Shown here: positions 49,095 to 59,040 of the stretch, piece after piece
Layout: each line of letters begins with the position of its first letter
How positions within the stretch are numbered: position 1 is the first letter of the stretch
Program-made: the position numbers and the translations under genes
Assembly: GCA_009392295.1 (NCBI GenBank)
Contig: VFGW01000006.1
Span: 62,001 to 126,000, forward strand
DNA length: 64,000 nucleotides
Direction of reading: 5' to 3'
Origin: SAR202 cluster bacterium
GTDB lineage: Bacteria; Chloroflexota; Dehalococcoidia; Lucifugimonadales; GCA-2719675
Notes under the pieces: model-generated
The model's input: the letters and a program-made list of their open reading frames with translations, nothing else
Told to the model about the DNA's origin: nothing
Databases searched by the model: none

Positions 49095-51716
49095 CTCTGT
49101 AGCACAACATTTTTTATATTTTTTACCACTCCCGCAAGGACATTTTTCATTCCTGCCAACTTTTTTATTAGAATCTAATCCCTGATGACTTTTTTGTGAC
49201 TCAACAACACTAGACATCACACTTTTTTTACTTATCTTTCTAACACTATTAGTCTTAATATTTGAAGATAAATTTATTGAATCCCTTATAGAAAAAATTC
49301 CCCTCGCTATATCATGTTCGATTCTTGCTAACAAATCTTGAAATTGATCATGTGCCTCTTTTTTGTATGCAACTAAAGGATCTCTTTGACCAACAGCTTG
49401 CAAACCAATTCCTTGTCTAAGATTTTCCATGGAAGTTAAATGAAACACCCAATGTCCATCAATAATATGTAACAATAATTGCTTTTCAAATTCTCTCATT
49501 TGATCATCCCCCGCAGCATTTTCAGTTTCATAATATAATTGCTTATATGAACTAAAAAGCAAATCTTGGATCTGATCCGACTCTAAATCTTGTAATTCTG
49601 TAATCCCAGGTACTACATGACTATTATTTAAAATACCAGAAACTTCTTTAATCAAGCTTGGAATATCCCATTCTACTTTTGATAATCCGCTAGTGTAATT
49701 ACCCACAATTTCCGAAATTTCTTTTTCTACTATAGAAAGTATATGTACTGTCAACTTTTCCGAATTTAAAATTTTTTCACGTTCAGAGTAAATTATAGTT
49801 CTATGTGCATTAACTACGTCATCATATTCAACTAAATTCTTTCTTATATCAAAATGATACCCTTCTACTTTAACTTGAGCACTTTCTATTTGACGTGTAA
49901 TCATTTGATTTTCTATAGGAATATCTTTATCCATTCCAGCCATATCCATAAATTTACGAATTGTATCTCCACCAAATCTTTTCATCAAATCATCATCAAG
50001 AGCTACAAAAAATCTAGAATTCCCAGGATCACCCTGTCTACCTGCTCTTCCTCTAAGCTGGTTGTCAATTCTTCTAGCTTCATGTCTTTCAGTCCCAATA
50101 ATATGCAATCCGCCTAAGTGTAGAATATTTTCATGGTCAGTATTCCATTGGTCTTGAGAAATATTCAATGATTCAGGATTACCCCCCAAAACAATATCAG
50201 TACCTCTACCTGCCATATTTGTTGCAATAGTCACTGAAGATTTTTTCCCAGCTTGTGCAACTATCTCGGCTTCTTTTTCATGTAACTTCGCATTCAGCAC
50301 TTGGTGAGGAATATTTTTCGTTTTTAACAATCCACTAATCAATTCAGACTTAGCAATATCAGTTGTCCCAACCAAAACAGGAATTCCATTGCTATAAAGT
50401 AACTGAATCTCAGATACAACAGCATTATATTTAGCTTTTTGATCTCTAAATATAAGATCATTCTTATCTTCTCTAAGCATAGTCTTATTTGTTGGGATTT
50501 CAACAACATCAAGCTTGTAAATTTTATGAAATTCTTCTGATTCAGTTGCCGCAGTACCAGTCATTCCTGACAATTTAGGATACATACGAAAATAATTTTG
50601 AATCGTAATTGAAGCAAAAGTCATGGTTTCACGTTGTATAGACAAATTTTCTTTAGCTTCCAGTGCTTGATGAATTCCATCTGAATATCGCCTTCCATAC
50701 ATTAATCTACCTGTAAATTCATCGACAATCACAATACTTCCATCTTTAATAACATATTCAACATCTTTTTTGTATAGCGCATTTGCCTTTAGCGCATTTT
50801 CAGCAAAATGAACTAATTTTAAATTGTTATAATCATATAAATTTGAAACATTTAAAAGTTGTTCTAAACGAGAAATACCTTCTTGAGTTAAAGAAACGGT
50901 TCTATGTTTTTGTTCGATCACATAATCAGACTCCGGTGATAAATTTGATACCAACCTAGAAAATCTTTTATATTCATTAGTTGATTCTTGAGCAGGACCA
51001 CTTATAATCAATGGAGTTCTAGCCTCATCAATTAAAATATTATCTACTTCATCTACAATTGCAAAATTCAGAGGTCTTTGAACTCTATCTTCAAGATTAG
51101 AAATCATATTGTCTCTTAAATAATCAAAACCAAATTCACTATTCGTACCATAAGTAATATCAGCATTGTATGCTTCCTTACGAGATATTTCTTTCAACTT
51201 TTCTTGCCCTTCAATTGAAGAGTCATATATATAAGCAGTTTTATTCTGTAAAGCAGCTGTAGATATTCCTAAAAATCCAAAAACCGAACCCATCCATTGA
51301 GCATCCCGTTTAGACAAATAATCATTCACCGTGATCACATGAACCCCTTTAGATTCAAGAGAGTTTAAATATGCAGCTAAAGTTGCAACCAAGGTCTTAC
51401 CTTCACCAGTTTTCATTTCTGAAATTCTACCTTGATTAAGTACTATACCTCCCATTAATTGAACATCAAAATGTCTCTGCCCTAACACTCTTTTAGCAGC
51501 TTCTCTAACCAAAGCAAAAGCTTCTGGCAAAATTTCATCTAAAGATTCACCACTTTGAACTCTCTCTTTAAACAAAAAAGTAGTTTCGAATAATTTTTCA
51601 TCTGGAAATTCTTGGTAAAATTTTTCTAAGCCATTAATTTTTTCAATTATTGGCTGCATTTTATTTAACAAACGATGATTGGATCCTGGGAAAAATTTTG
51701 ATAGTCCACTAAGCAT
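49089..51716 (-). CDS. secA: Preprotein translocase subunit SecA
   Basis: MKTGEGKTLVATLAAYLN, DEVDNILIDEARTPLIISG, TNMAGRGTDIVLGG, C-terminal Zn motif CPCGSGKKYKKCC. Confidence 0.98.
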   Translation of the reverse strand: MLSGLSKFFPGSNHRLLNKMQPIIEKINGLEKFYQEFPDEKLFETTFLFKERVQSGESLDEILPEAFALVREAAKRVLGQRHFDVQLMGGIVLNQGRISEMKTGEGKTLVATLAAYLNSLESKGVHVITVNDYLSKRDAQWMGSVFGFLGISTAALQNKTAYIYDSSIEGQEKLKEISRKEAYNADITYGTNSEFGFDYLRDNMISNLEDRVQRPLNFAIVDEVDNILIDEARTPLIISGPAQESTNEYKRFSRLVSNLSPESDYVIEQKHRTVSLTQEGISRLEQLLNVSNLYDYNNLKLVHFAENALKANALYKKDVEYVIKDGSIVIVDEFTGRLMYGRRYSDGIHQALEAKENLSIQRETMTFASITIQNYFRMYPKLSGMTGTAATESEEFHKIYKLDVVEIPTNKTMLREDKNDLIFRDQKAKYNAVVSEIQLLYSNGIPVLVGTTDIAKSELISGLLKTKNIPHQVLNAKLHEKEAEIVAQAGKKSSVTIATNMAGRGTDIVLGGNPESLNISQDQWNTDHENILHLGGLHIIGTERHEARRIDNQLRGRAGRQGDPGNSRFFVALDDDLMKRFGGDTIRKFMDMAGMDKDIPIENQMITRQIESAQVKVEGYHFDIRKNLVEYDDVVNAHRTIIYSEREKILNSEKLTVHILSIVEKEISEIVGNYTSGLSKVEWDIPSLIKEVSGILNNSHVVPGITELQDLESDQIQDLLFSSYKQLYYETENAAGDDQMREFEKQLLLHIIDGHWVFHLTSMENLRQGIGLQAVGQRDPLVAYKKEAHDQFQDLLARIEHDIARGIFSIRDSINLSSNIKTNSVRKISKKSVMSSVVESQKSHQGLDSNKKVGRNEKCPCGSGKKYKKCCATES

Positions 51717-51772
51717 TTATTGAATATACTCCAAATTATTATTCGAAATTAAAATAAAATTTATTCAATCAA

Positions 51773-52723
51773 TTAATGACCAAACATAGCACCTACAGAC
51801 AACCCAGAGTGAATTCTAGTAATAGCCTCACCAAGCATGTCTGAAACAGAAACCACTTTCAAATTAGAAATCATTTTACTAGGTGGTATTGGTAAAGTGT
51901 CTGTAACAATAATTTCTTCAATATCACTTTGAGCTAGTAAATCAGCTGCATTACCAGATAAGACAGGATGAACAGCACAACAATATATCTTATTTACACC
52001 GAATTTTGTTAAAATTTTTGAGGCAGCAATTACAGTACCCCCTGTTCCAATCTCATCATCAACTATCAATGCACATTTACCTTTAACATCCCCAATCAAA
52101 TTAACTGCTTCTACAGTATCTTCATTACCATATCTTTGTTTTTCAATAATAGCCATAGGAGTATTTAATATATCAGCTAAATCATGTGCACGTTTAGCAG
52201 CTCCTACATCAGTAGCTACAACAACTAAATTTTTAATATCTCTATCTTGGTATTGTTTAGCAAGCAATGGAATAGAAGTTAATTCATCTAAAGGAATATT
52301 AAAAAATCCTTGAATTTGCCCAGCATGTAAATTCATAGTGAGTACTCTGTCGGCACCAGCTGTGATAATAAAATCAGCTATCAATCTAGCTGTAATAGCG
52401 ACTCTAGGTTGATCTTTTTTATCAGTTCTACCATAAGCATAGTAAGGAATCACAACAGTTATCCTGCCCGCAGAAGCTCTCTTTGCCGCATCTATCATTA
52501 TAAAAAGTTCCATTAAGTTATCATTAACTGGAGAAGAAATAGGTTGCACTAAAAAAACATCTTTTTCACGAACATTTTCTCGTATCCTAACAAAAGTTTC
52601 ATCATTACTAAACTTAAAAACTTCAGATTCACCCAAAGGGATTTTTAAATATTTACAAATATCTCGCGCTAATTGCGGATGAGAGTTGCCAGAAAAAACT
52701 TTAATTTCATCAAATAATGACAT
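51773..52723 (-). CDS. prs: Ribose-phosphate pyrophosphokinase
   Basis: FSGNSHPQLARDI, VIPYYAYGRTDKKDQPR, ALIVDDEIGTGGTVIAAS. Confidence 0.97.
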   Translation of the reverse strand: MSLFDEIKVFSGNSHPQLARDICKYLKIPLGESEVFKFSNDETFVRIRENVREKDVFLVQPISSPVNDNLMELFIMIDAAKRASAGRITVVIPYYAYGRTDKKDQPRVAITARLIADFIITAGADRVLTMNLHAGQIQGFFNIPLDELTSIPLLAKQYQDRDIKNLVVVATDVGAAKRAHDLADILNTPMAIIEKQRYGNEDTVEAVNLIGDVKGKCALIVDDEIGTGGTVIAASKILTKFGVNKIYCCAVHPVLSGNAADLLAQSDIEEIIVTDTLPIPPSKMISNLKVVSVSDMLGEAITRIHSGLSVGAMFGH

Positions 52724-53075
52724 ATAAACACCAACTAGTAATTTTTATACAATATACATCTAATTGATACAACTATGCACTAATTTAATTAGTGGTTATT
52801 AAGAAAAAACAAAAATTATGATTTAAATAATTACTTTAAGTAAAATTATTTAATTTTTTCTTGAATCTAAATAGTTATTTATATGAATTCAACAACTATT
52901 TTTTCTTTCTATAATATTGATTATTTATATCAAAAATGCTACACTTTATTTGCTTTTGAAAGCACAATTTTTTGTCCAGCAAGTGCTGAATTACGCAATT
53001 TTACTATTAGGGCTAAACTAATTTTGACTTACAAATCTATAAAGATTGAAATTTTAAAAAATCTGTGTGATCACC

Positions 53076-54221
53076 ATGAGTACTGAAGATTCAATTGAGT
53101 TAAAAAAGGGACTGAAAAACGTCTACTTTGACAAAACAAGTATTAGTGATATTGATGGAAAAAATGGCTTCTTAAGCTATCGTGGTTACAATATCGACGA
53201 TTTAGCTACCAGTTCTACATTTGAAGAAGTTTGTTTCCTATTACTGTATAAGCATTTACCAAATCAATCCGAATTAAAAAAATTCACCAATCAACTCAAT
53301 GAAATCGACCATATTCCCAAAGTTGCACTTGATGTAATTTATAGTCTCAAAGAATCTCATCCAATGGATGTACTTCAATCAGCAATTTCAACCATTGGGT
53401 CTGCCGAAAAAAAACCTCCTGTTTTTAAATATGATTCAACTATAGATATGGGTATCAAATTAATTGCATATACTCCTATGATAGTTGCAGCTCACCATAG
53501 AATCAGAAATCAACAAACACCCATTAATCCACAAAAGAAATTTTCATTAGCAGAAAATTTCTTGCATATGTTATTCAATACAACTCCTACAGAATCAGAG
53601 TCAATTGCTATAGACAAAGACTTCATATTACATGCTGAACACGGAGTAAACGCATCTACTTTTTCAGGAAGAGTTTCTGCTTCAACTGGAGCAGATTTTT
53701 TCTCTTGTATGACTGCTGCAATTTCAGCTCTAAAAGGCCCTAAGCATGGGGGTGCAGCTGAAGGTGTAATGAAAATGGCAAACGAAATTGGAAATGAATC
53801 TAATGCTAACGCTTATGTTGAAAAAACTTTACAAAATGGAGAAAGAATTATGGGTTTTGGTCACCCCGTATATAAAACAACAGACCCTAGATCAAAACAC
53901 CTTAAAATAGCTGCAAAAGAGTTAGCAAAAATCAAAGGACAACCTAAATGGTTTTCTATTATTCAAGCAGTCGTAGATACTGACGCTATGCAAAGTAGAG
54001 CTCGAATAGGCCTCCATCCAAATGTTGACTTATGGGCAGGTGCATCTTATTCATTATTAGATATTCCAGAAGATTTATTTGTACCCATTTTTTGTATCGG
54101 TAGAATACCAGGATGGGTTGCTCACATTATTGAACAATATGAAAAAAAAGATATTCTAAGGCCTAGGCTTTTATATTCTGGAAAAAACAACATTAAATAT
54201 AAAAAATTAGAAGATAGATGA
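53076..54221 (+). CDS. gltA: Citrate synthase
   Basis: DGKNGFLSYRGYNIDDLA, LHAEHGVNASTFSGRV, ALKGPKHGGAAEGVMKM, MGFGHPVYKTTDPRSKHL. Confidence 0.96.
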   Translation: MSTEDSIELKKGLKNVYFDKTSISDIDGKNGFLSYRGYNIDDLATSSTFEEVCFLLLYKHLPNQSELKKFTNQLNEIDHIPKVALDVIYSLKESHPMDVLQSAISTIGSAEKKPPVFKYDSTIDMGIKLIAYTPMIVAAHHRIRNQQTPINPQKKFSLAENFLHMLFNTTPTESESIAIDKDFILHAEHGVNASTFSGRVSASTGADFFSCMTAAISALKGPKHGGAAEGVMKMANEIGNESNANAYVEKTLQNGERIMGFGHPVYKTTDPRSKHLKIAAKELAKIKGQPKWFSIIQAVVDTDAMQSRARIGLHPNVDLWAGASYSLLDIPEDLFVPIFCIGRIPGWVAHIIEQYEKKDILRPRLLYSGKNNIKYKKLEDR

Positions 54222-54248
54222 TTTGCTAATTTTATCCAAGGAAATTCT

Positions 54249-54464
54249 ATGGAAAACGAAACTGAACAGCAAATTGAATGTGTGCATCAATGGCTTATTG
54301 ATAGCCCTAATGGTCCTATAAGTAAAGGTGAATGTTTAGATTGCGGCAAAATTTCTGAATTTAAAAACTCTATGCCTGTTTCAGGATGGGATAGAACTGA
54401 TAATACTAAGTCAAATGATAAAAACTCCAATGACTCGAAAGCTGAAAAACCTGGAAAAAAGTAA
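54249..54464 (+). CDS. Small conserved zinc-knuckle-like protein (71 aa)
   Basis: CVHQWLIDSPNGPISKGECLDCGKISEFKNS: C-x-H...C-x2-C motif. Confidence 0.65.
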   Translation: MENETEQQIECVHQWLIDSPNGPISKGECLDCGKISEFKNSMPVSGWDRTDNTKSNDKNSNDSKAEKPGKK

Positions 54465-54470
54465 CATTCA

Positions 54471-55667
54471 GTGGTTATAAATTTGACTGAAACAGAAAAA
54501 TTTATCAGAGAAGATATTCTTGATAAAGGAAAAATTTCATTCGCTAGATTTGTTGAAATTGCTTTATATCATCCTGAATTTGGTTATTATTCAAAAATCA
54601 ATCCTATAGGTATCAATTCTCACTATATTACTAGTCCATATATCCATCCAGCATTCGGATCTGCAATTTCTAAACATATTTTTTTAATGTGGAAATTTAT
54701 GAAAACCCCAAATAAATTTCAAATTGTAGAATTAGGATGTTCGACTGGGATATTAGCAGAAACTATATGTTCATATGCAAAAAATATTTCTAAAGATTTT
54801 TCAAATGCTATCGATTATTTTGGAATTGATAGATCGATAAATAAAAAATATAATTTCCAATCAATTAAAAGTAATTTACTTCCATTAAAAAACATTTCTG
54901 GATGCATCATCTCAAATGAATTGATCGATTCTTTGCCCTTCCACAGATTCAAAATTATCAATCACGAAATTAAAGAGATCTATGTCACAATTGAAAATGG
55001 AACCTTTACTACAATATTAGACAAACCATCCTCAAAAAAAATAGAACAAAAATTAAATACATTAAAATTTAAATTACCAAACAATTTTGAAGGAGAAATT
55101 TGTCTTGAAATTGAAAAACTTTTTTCTTCAATCAATAAAACACTTACTCAAGGATTCATAATAACAATCGATTACGGCGAAGAACGTGAATATCTATATG
55201 AAAATAAACCCCATGGCACAATGCAAACTTATTTCAAACATACAACTGGTGCAAGTCCTTTTAATAGAATTGGGGAGCAAGACATAACAGCAAACATAGA
55301 TTTTTCTTCTCTTATTGAAGCCGGAATATTAAATAAAATTAGACCTGTAACTTTATGTTCTCAAAAAGAATTTTTAGAAATTTTTGGAATCAAAAAATGG
55401 ACTGAAAAAATACAAAGTTCAAAATCACTCAAACAAATAGAGAAACAAATTAACCTGATGAATATTAAAAAATTAGTTCAATATCCAGGTTTAGGAAATT
55501 TCAAAATACTTATTCAAGAAAAAAACACTGGACTAAATAAGTCGAACAAAATTCTTCCGGAAATTGACTCTCAAAAAGAAATCTTTTCAAATTTACCAAT
55601 TCCAGTTAACAATATTTCGAATTATGAAAATAAATATTCTCAATTTGGCAACTTTATAATTGACTAG
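54471..55667 (+). CDS. SAM-dependent methyltransferase, MidA/NDUFAF7 family (GTG start)
   Basis: GKISFARFVEIALYHPEFGYYSK, VELGCSTGILAETI, GCIISNELIDSLPFHRF, ITIDYGEERE. Confidence 0.88.
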   Translation: MVINLTETEKFIREDILDKGKISFARFVEIALYHPEFGYYSKINPIGINSHYITSPYIHPAFGSAISKHIFLMWKFMKTPNKFQIVELGCSTGILAETICSYAKNISKDFSNAIDYFGIDRSINKKYNFQSIKSNLLPLKNISGCIISNELIDSLPFHRFKIINHEIKEIYVTIENGTFTTILDKPSSKKIEQKLNTLKFKLPNNFEGEICLEIEKLFSSINKTLTQGFIITIDYGEEREYLYENKPHGTMQTYFKHTTGASPFNRIGEQDITANIDFSSLIEAGILNKIRPVTLCSQKEFLEIFGIKKWTEKIQSSKSLKQIEKQINLMNIKKLVQYPGLGNFKILIQEKNTGLNKSNKILPEIDSQKEIFSNLPIPVNNISNYENKYSQFGNFIID

Positions 55668-56174
55668 TTATAAACCATCAACCACTTCAATCAAATCTTT
55701 TACATTAAAATTTAAATCAACAATACCATAACCATTAGGCCCTACAACTGATTTATATTCATACATATTCACTTGCCGAACGATTCCATTTTTATCAATA
55801 ATCACAGCTGATCTATCAGCAGTTCCTATTGAAGAATTAAACAATTTATACTTCTTTGTTACTTCGCCATGAGGATAAAAATCACTTAACAATTGCACTG
55901 GATAACCTAGGGATGGTCCAAATGAAAGATTGTAAGCAGCCAAGGCAGCTGTTGAGTCACAACTAATACCCAAAACTTGGGTATCTCTTCTTGAAAATTC
56001 GGATTGAGATTTCCTTAATTCCAAGATTTGGCTAGTTCAACCATCAGTAAAAGCCAAAACAAAAAAAACAAGAATCACATTTTTTTTACCAAGAAAATTT
56101 TCCAATGAAACAGCTTTTCTATTATGATCCATTAATGTAAACAATGGTGCTTTATTACCTGGTGAAAGACTCAT
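55668..56174 (-). CDS. AhpE-like peroxiredoxin with in-frame TGA at the peroxidatic Cys position; candidate selenoprotein
   Basis: Two ORF-track fragments (55668..56024 and 56037..56237) are in the same frame, separated only by TGA at 56037..56039: MSLSPGNKAPLFTLMDHNRKAVSLENFLGKKNVILVFFVLAFTDG-U46-TSQILELRKSQSEFSRRDTQVLGIS...LLSDFYPHGEVTKKYKLF...ADRSAVIIDKNGIV. Strong SD (ggaggttttaATG). Confidence 0.8.
55999..56024 (-). promoter_or_regulatory. Candidate bacterial SECIS-like stem-loop just 3' of the TGA
   Basis: 12 nt after TGA: UUGGA(A)UU-AAGGAAAUCUC-AAUCCGA, ~7 bp with a 1-nt bulge, apical loop with GG about 20 nt from UGA. Folded by eye only. Confidence 0.4.
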
Positions 56175-56190
56175 TAAAACCTCCAATATT

Positions 56191-58914
56191 TCAGAAACTG
56201 ATTTCAGTTTCAAAATTAGAATATCCATTACTTTCAACTACAACAATTTCTATATTTTCAGCTCTTGCTGCTGCACGAATATCATTTAAGACCAATGATA
56301 ATTCTAATTTAACTTTTTCATCTCCAAAAATCTTAACATTGTCCAATTGAGAACCCAAACCAATACCTGAATTATTTTTAGCTTTCCTAATAGAAGAAAT
56401 TGCAAGACAAGCTGAATTAAATGAATTGATATTTTTTGGTTCCCCTACTACAGAAAAATCATACTTCGAATTCTTATTTAAATCTGAAAATCCTTCTGGC
56501 AAATCCATTTGGAAATTTGAATCAAAATCAACAATAGGCCAAGGTGAAATATGAATTGATTGGCACCCAACTTCATCCGCAAAAACCCAAGACCAAATTT
56601 CATCGGTTATGGTAGGTAAAAATGGTGAGAAAAGCCTAAGAAAAACATTAAGCGCAAATCTTAAAGTTGATAATCCCGAAGAACGTCCAATAATATCTGA
56701 ATCATCTCTAATTCTACCTTTCACTAATTCTATATAATTATCTGTAAATCCTTTCCAAAAAAAATCTTCAATATTCTGTAATGCTATAGCAAAATCATAT
56801 TTTTCAAAAGCTATTGTGGATTTTCGAACAATTTCCTTTAATTCGTTAATAAAAGCTAAATCTAGTTCGTGAGATATTTCACCTTCAAAACCTTCCTGAG
56901 ACAGAACAAATTTAGATGCATTGAATAATTTTGTTACTAATTTACCTCCAATTTTAAACATAGATTCATCATATGCCATATCCATACCCAATCTAGCATT
57001 GCTTGCCCAATATCTCACAGCATCAGAACCATATTTCTCTAAAAGAGGAATTGGAGTCACCACATTCCCTTTAGACTTACTCATCTTTTTTCGATCTGGA
57101 TCCAAAATAAATCCTGATATAGCTGCATTTTTCCATGGAATACTATTTTGATGCAACATAGATTTAACTATTGTGTAAAAAGCCCAAGTACGAATAATTT
57201 CATGTGCTTGGGGCCTCAAATCCATGGGGTAAAGCAAATCCATCCTATCATTTTCCTCACCCCAATTAGCTACAATTTGCGGAGTTATTGATGATGTAAA
57301 CCAAGTGTCAAGAACGTCTTTCTCAGCATCAAAACCATTTGGTTGACCACGCTGAGATTCATCAAAGCCAGGAGGATTTTTTTCAACTGGATCAATTGGC
57401 AAAATAGATTCATCCGCTAATATATAATCATCATAAATTCTATTGCCATTTTTATCTAATTTGTACCAAATTGGAATTGGAACACCAAAATATCTTTGTC
57501 GACTAATCGACCAATCATGAGCTAAACCATTCGTCCAATTAGAATACCTTTTTTCCATAAACTCAGGATGCCACTCAACTTTTGAACCTTGTTTTATAAG
57601 TTGTTTCTTTTTATCCATGATTTTCACAAACCATTGTCTGGAAGTTAAATATTCAATAGGGTTATCACCCTTTTCATAAAATCTAACTGCATGTTCAATA
57701 ACACGTGGCTCAGATTTTAGAGGTGGAGAATTACCGTTATAAGAACTTTTTGGATCTTTAAGTATTTCCACAATCAAAGACTTTGCTTGATAAATTTTCT
57801 TACCAACAATTTTTTGATAATTCAAATTAGCAAGATTATGATTTAAACTAAACCATACTGAATCATTAGAATCTTGAAAATTAATATCAATTACTCTGCC
57901 TGATTGATCTATCATTTGTTTAAGCATTAATTTTTCTTCCCGCCACCATTCTACATCGACTTGATCGCCAAAGGTACATACCATCAATATGCCTGTACCT
58001 TTCTCAGGATCAACTTTTTCACTAGGGAAAATAGGGACTTCAGAAAAAAAACACGGTGTAATTGCTTTCTTCCCAAATAGATGTTTATATCTTAAATCAT
58101 CTGGGTGAGCAGTAACCCCAACGCAAGCAGGTAATAATTCTGGTCTAGTAGTAGAAATAATAAATGATTCATTCTCTTGATTACCCAATACTGAAAACTC
58201 TATATCGTGAAATGCACCATTTTTAATTCTATCTTCTACTTCTGCTTGGGCAACTGCTGTTTGAAAGTCCACATCCCACATTGTTGGCAATTCGTGATTA
58301 TAAATGTGACCTTTAGCATATAGATCTAAAAAGCTTCTTTGTGAAATCCTTCTTGATTTATTATCAATTGTAGAATATTCTTCTAACCAATCAATTGACA
58401 AACCTAATCGTTCAAATAAATTCTTAAATGCTTTTTCATCTTCTTCAGTAACTTTGTGGCAAAGTTCAATAAAATTCCCTCTTGAAATTTCTAATTGTTT
58501 TTTAGAGTCTAAATTTAATCTCTTTTTTTCTAAATCAACATCAAAATTCTTAATATATTTTATATCTGGATTAGTCCGTACATTGAAAAAATTTTGCACC
58601 CTACGTTCTGTTGGTAATCCATTGTCATCCCAACCCATAGGGTAAACAACATTCCAAGAATTCATCCTTTTATATCTTGCAATCAAATCTTGGTGAGTAT
58701 ACGAAAAAATATGGCCTTGATGTAATTCACCACTAGCAGTTGGTGGTGGTGAATCTATAACATAATTTCTCTCTCTTGGAGAAGAACGATCATATTTGTG
58801 AATTTCAAATTCATCCCATTTATTGCGCCAAGAAACATCTTTAGTAGCAAAATCAAATCTCTTGCTAATAGCATCGGGATTAATAAAATTAACTTTTTTA
58901 TTTCTCATTTTCAT
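56191..58914 (-). CDS. valS: Valyl-tRNA synthetase
   Basis: YVIDSPPPTASGELHQGHIFSYTHQDLIARYKRM (HxGH), KMSKSKGNVVTP, STTRPELLPACVGVTAHPDD, GWDDNGLPTERRVQ. Confidence 0.96.
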   Translation of the reverse strand: MKMRNKKVNFINPDAISKRFDFATKDVSWRNKWDEFEIHKYDRSSPRERNYVIDSPPPTASGELHQGHIFSYTHQDLIARYKRMNSWNVVYPMGWDDNGLPTERRVQNFFNVRTNPDIKYIKNFDVDLEKKRLNLDSKKQLEISRGNFIELCHKVTEEDEKAFKNLFERLGLSIDWLEEYSTIDNKSRRISQRSFLDLYAKGHIYNHELPTMWDVDFQTAVAQAEVEDRIKNGAFHDIEFSVLGNQENESFIISTTRPELLPACVGVTAHPDDLRYKHLFGKKAITPCFFSEVPIFPSEKVDPEKGTGILMVCTFGDQVDVEWWREEKLMLKQMIDQSGRVIDINFQDSNDSVWFSLNHNLANLNYQKIVGKKIYQAKSLIVEILKDPKSSYNGNSPPLKSEPRVIEHAVRFYEKGDNPIEYLTSRQWFVKIMDKKKQLIKQGSKVEWHPEFMEKRYSNWTNGLAHDWSISRQRYFGVPIPIWYKLDKNGNRIYDDYILADESILPIDPVEKNPPGFDESQRGQPNGFDAEKDVLDTWFTSSITPQIVANWGEENDRMDLLYPMDLRPQAHEIIRTWAFYTIVKSMLHQNSIPWKNAAISGFILDPDRKKMSKSKGNVVTPIPLLEKYGSDAVRYWASNARLGMDMAYDESMFKIGGKLVTKLFNASKFVLSQEGFEGEISHELDLAFINELKEIVRKSTIAFEKYDFAIALQNIEDFFWKGFTDNYIELVKGRIRDDSDIIGRSSGLSTLRFALNVFLRLFSPFLPTITDEIWSWVFADEVGCQSIHISPWPIVDFDSNFQMDLPEGFSDLNKNSKYDFSVVGEPKNINSFNSACLAISSIRKAKNNSGIGLGSQLDNVKIFGDEKVKLELSLVLNDIRAAARAENIEIVVVESNGYSNFETEISF

Positions 58915-59040
58915 GTATTTTTAAAATTAAGTATAAAAACTCTATGAGAACAATATACATAATAGATCGATATTTTAAAACAAATATTAATATGTTTTAA
59001 ATGATATACTTAACCTTATTATATTTAATGAGGTTAAATC

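Noticed and set aside
52883-53086. 67-aa plus-strand ORF upstream of gltA
   Set aside because: Low-complexity AT-rich leader overlapping the gltA start; more likely 5' UTR/promoter.
56037-56237. Treating the two peroxiredoxin fragments as a frameshifted or decayed pseudogene
   Set aside because: Both halves share one frame with no indel and are otherwise intact; the only disruption is TGA at the catalytic Cys, which fits Sec recoding better. Pseudogene remains the null hypothesis to test.
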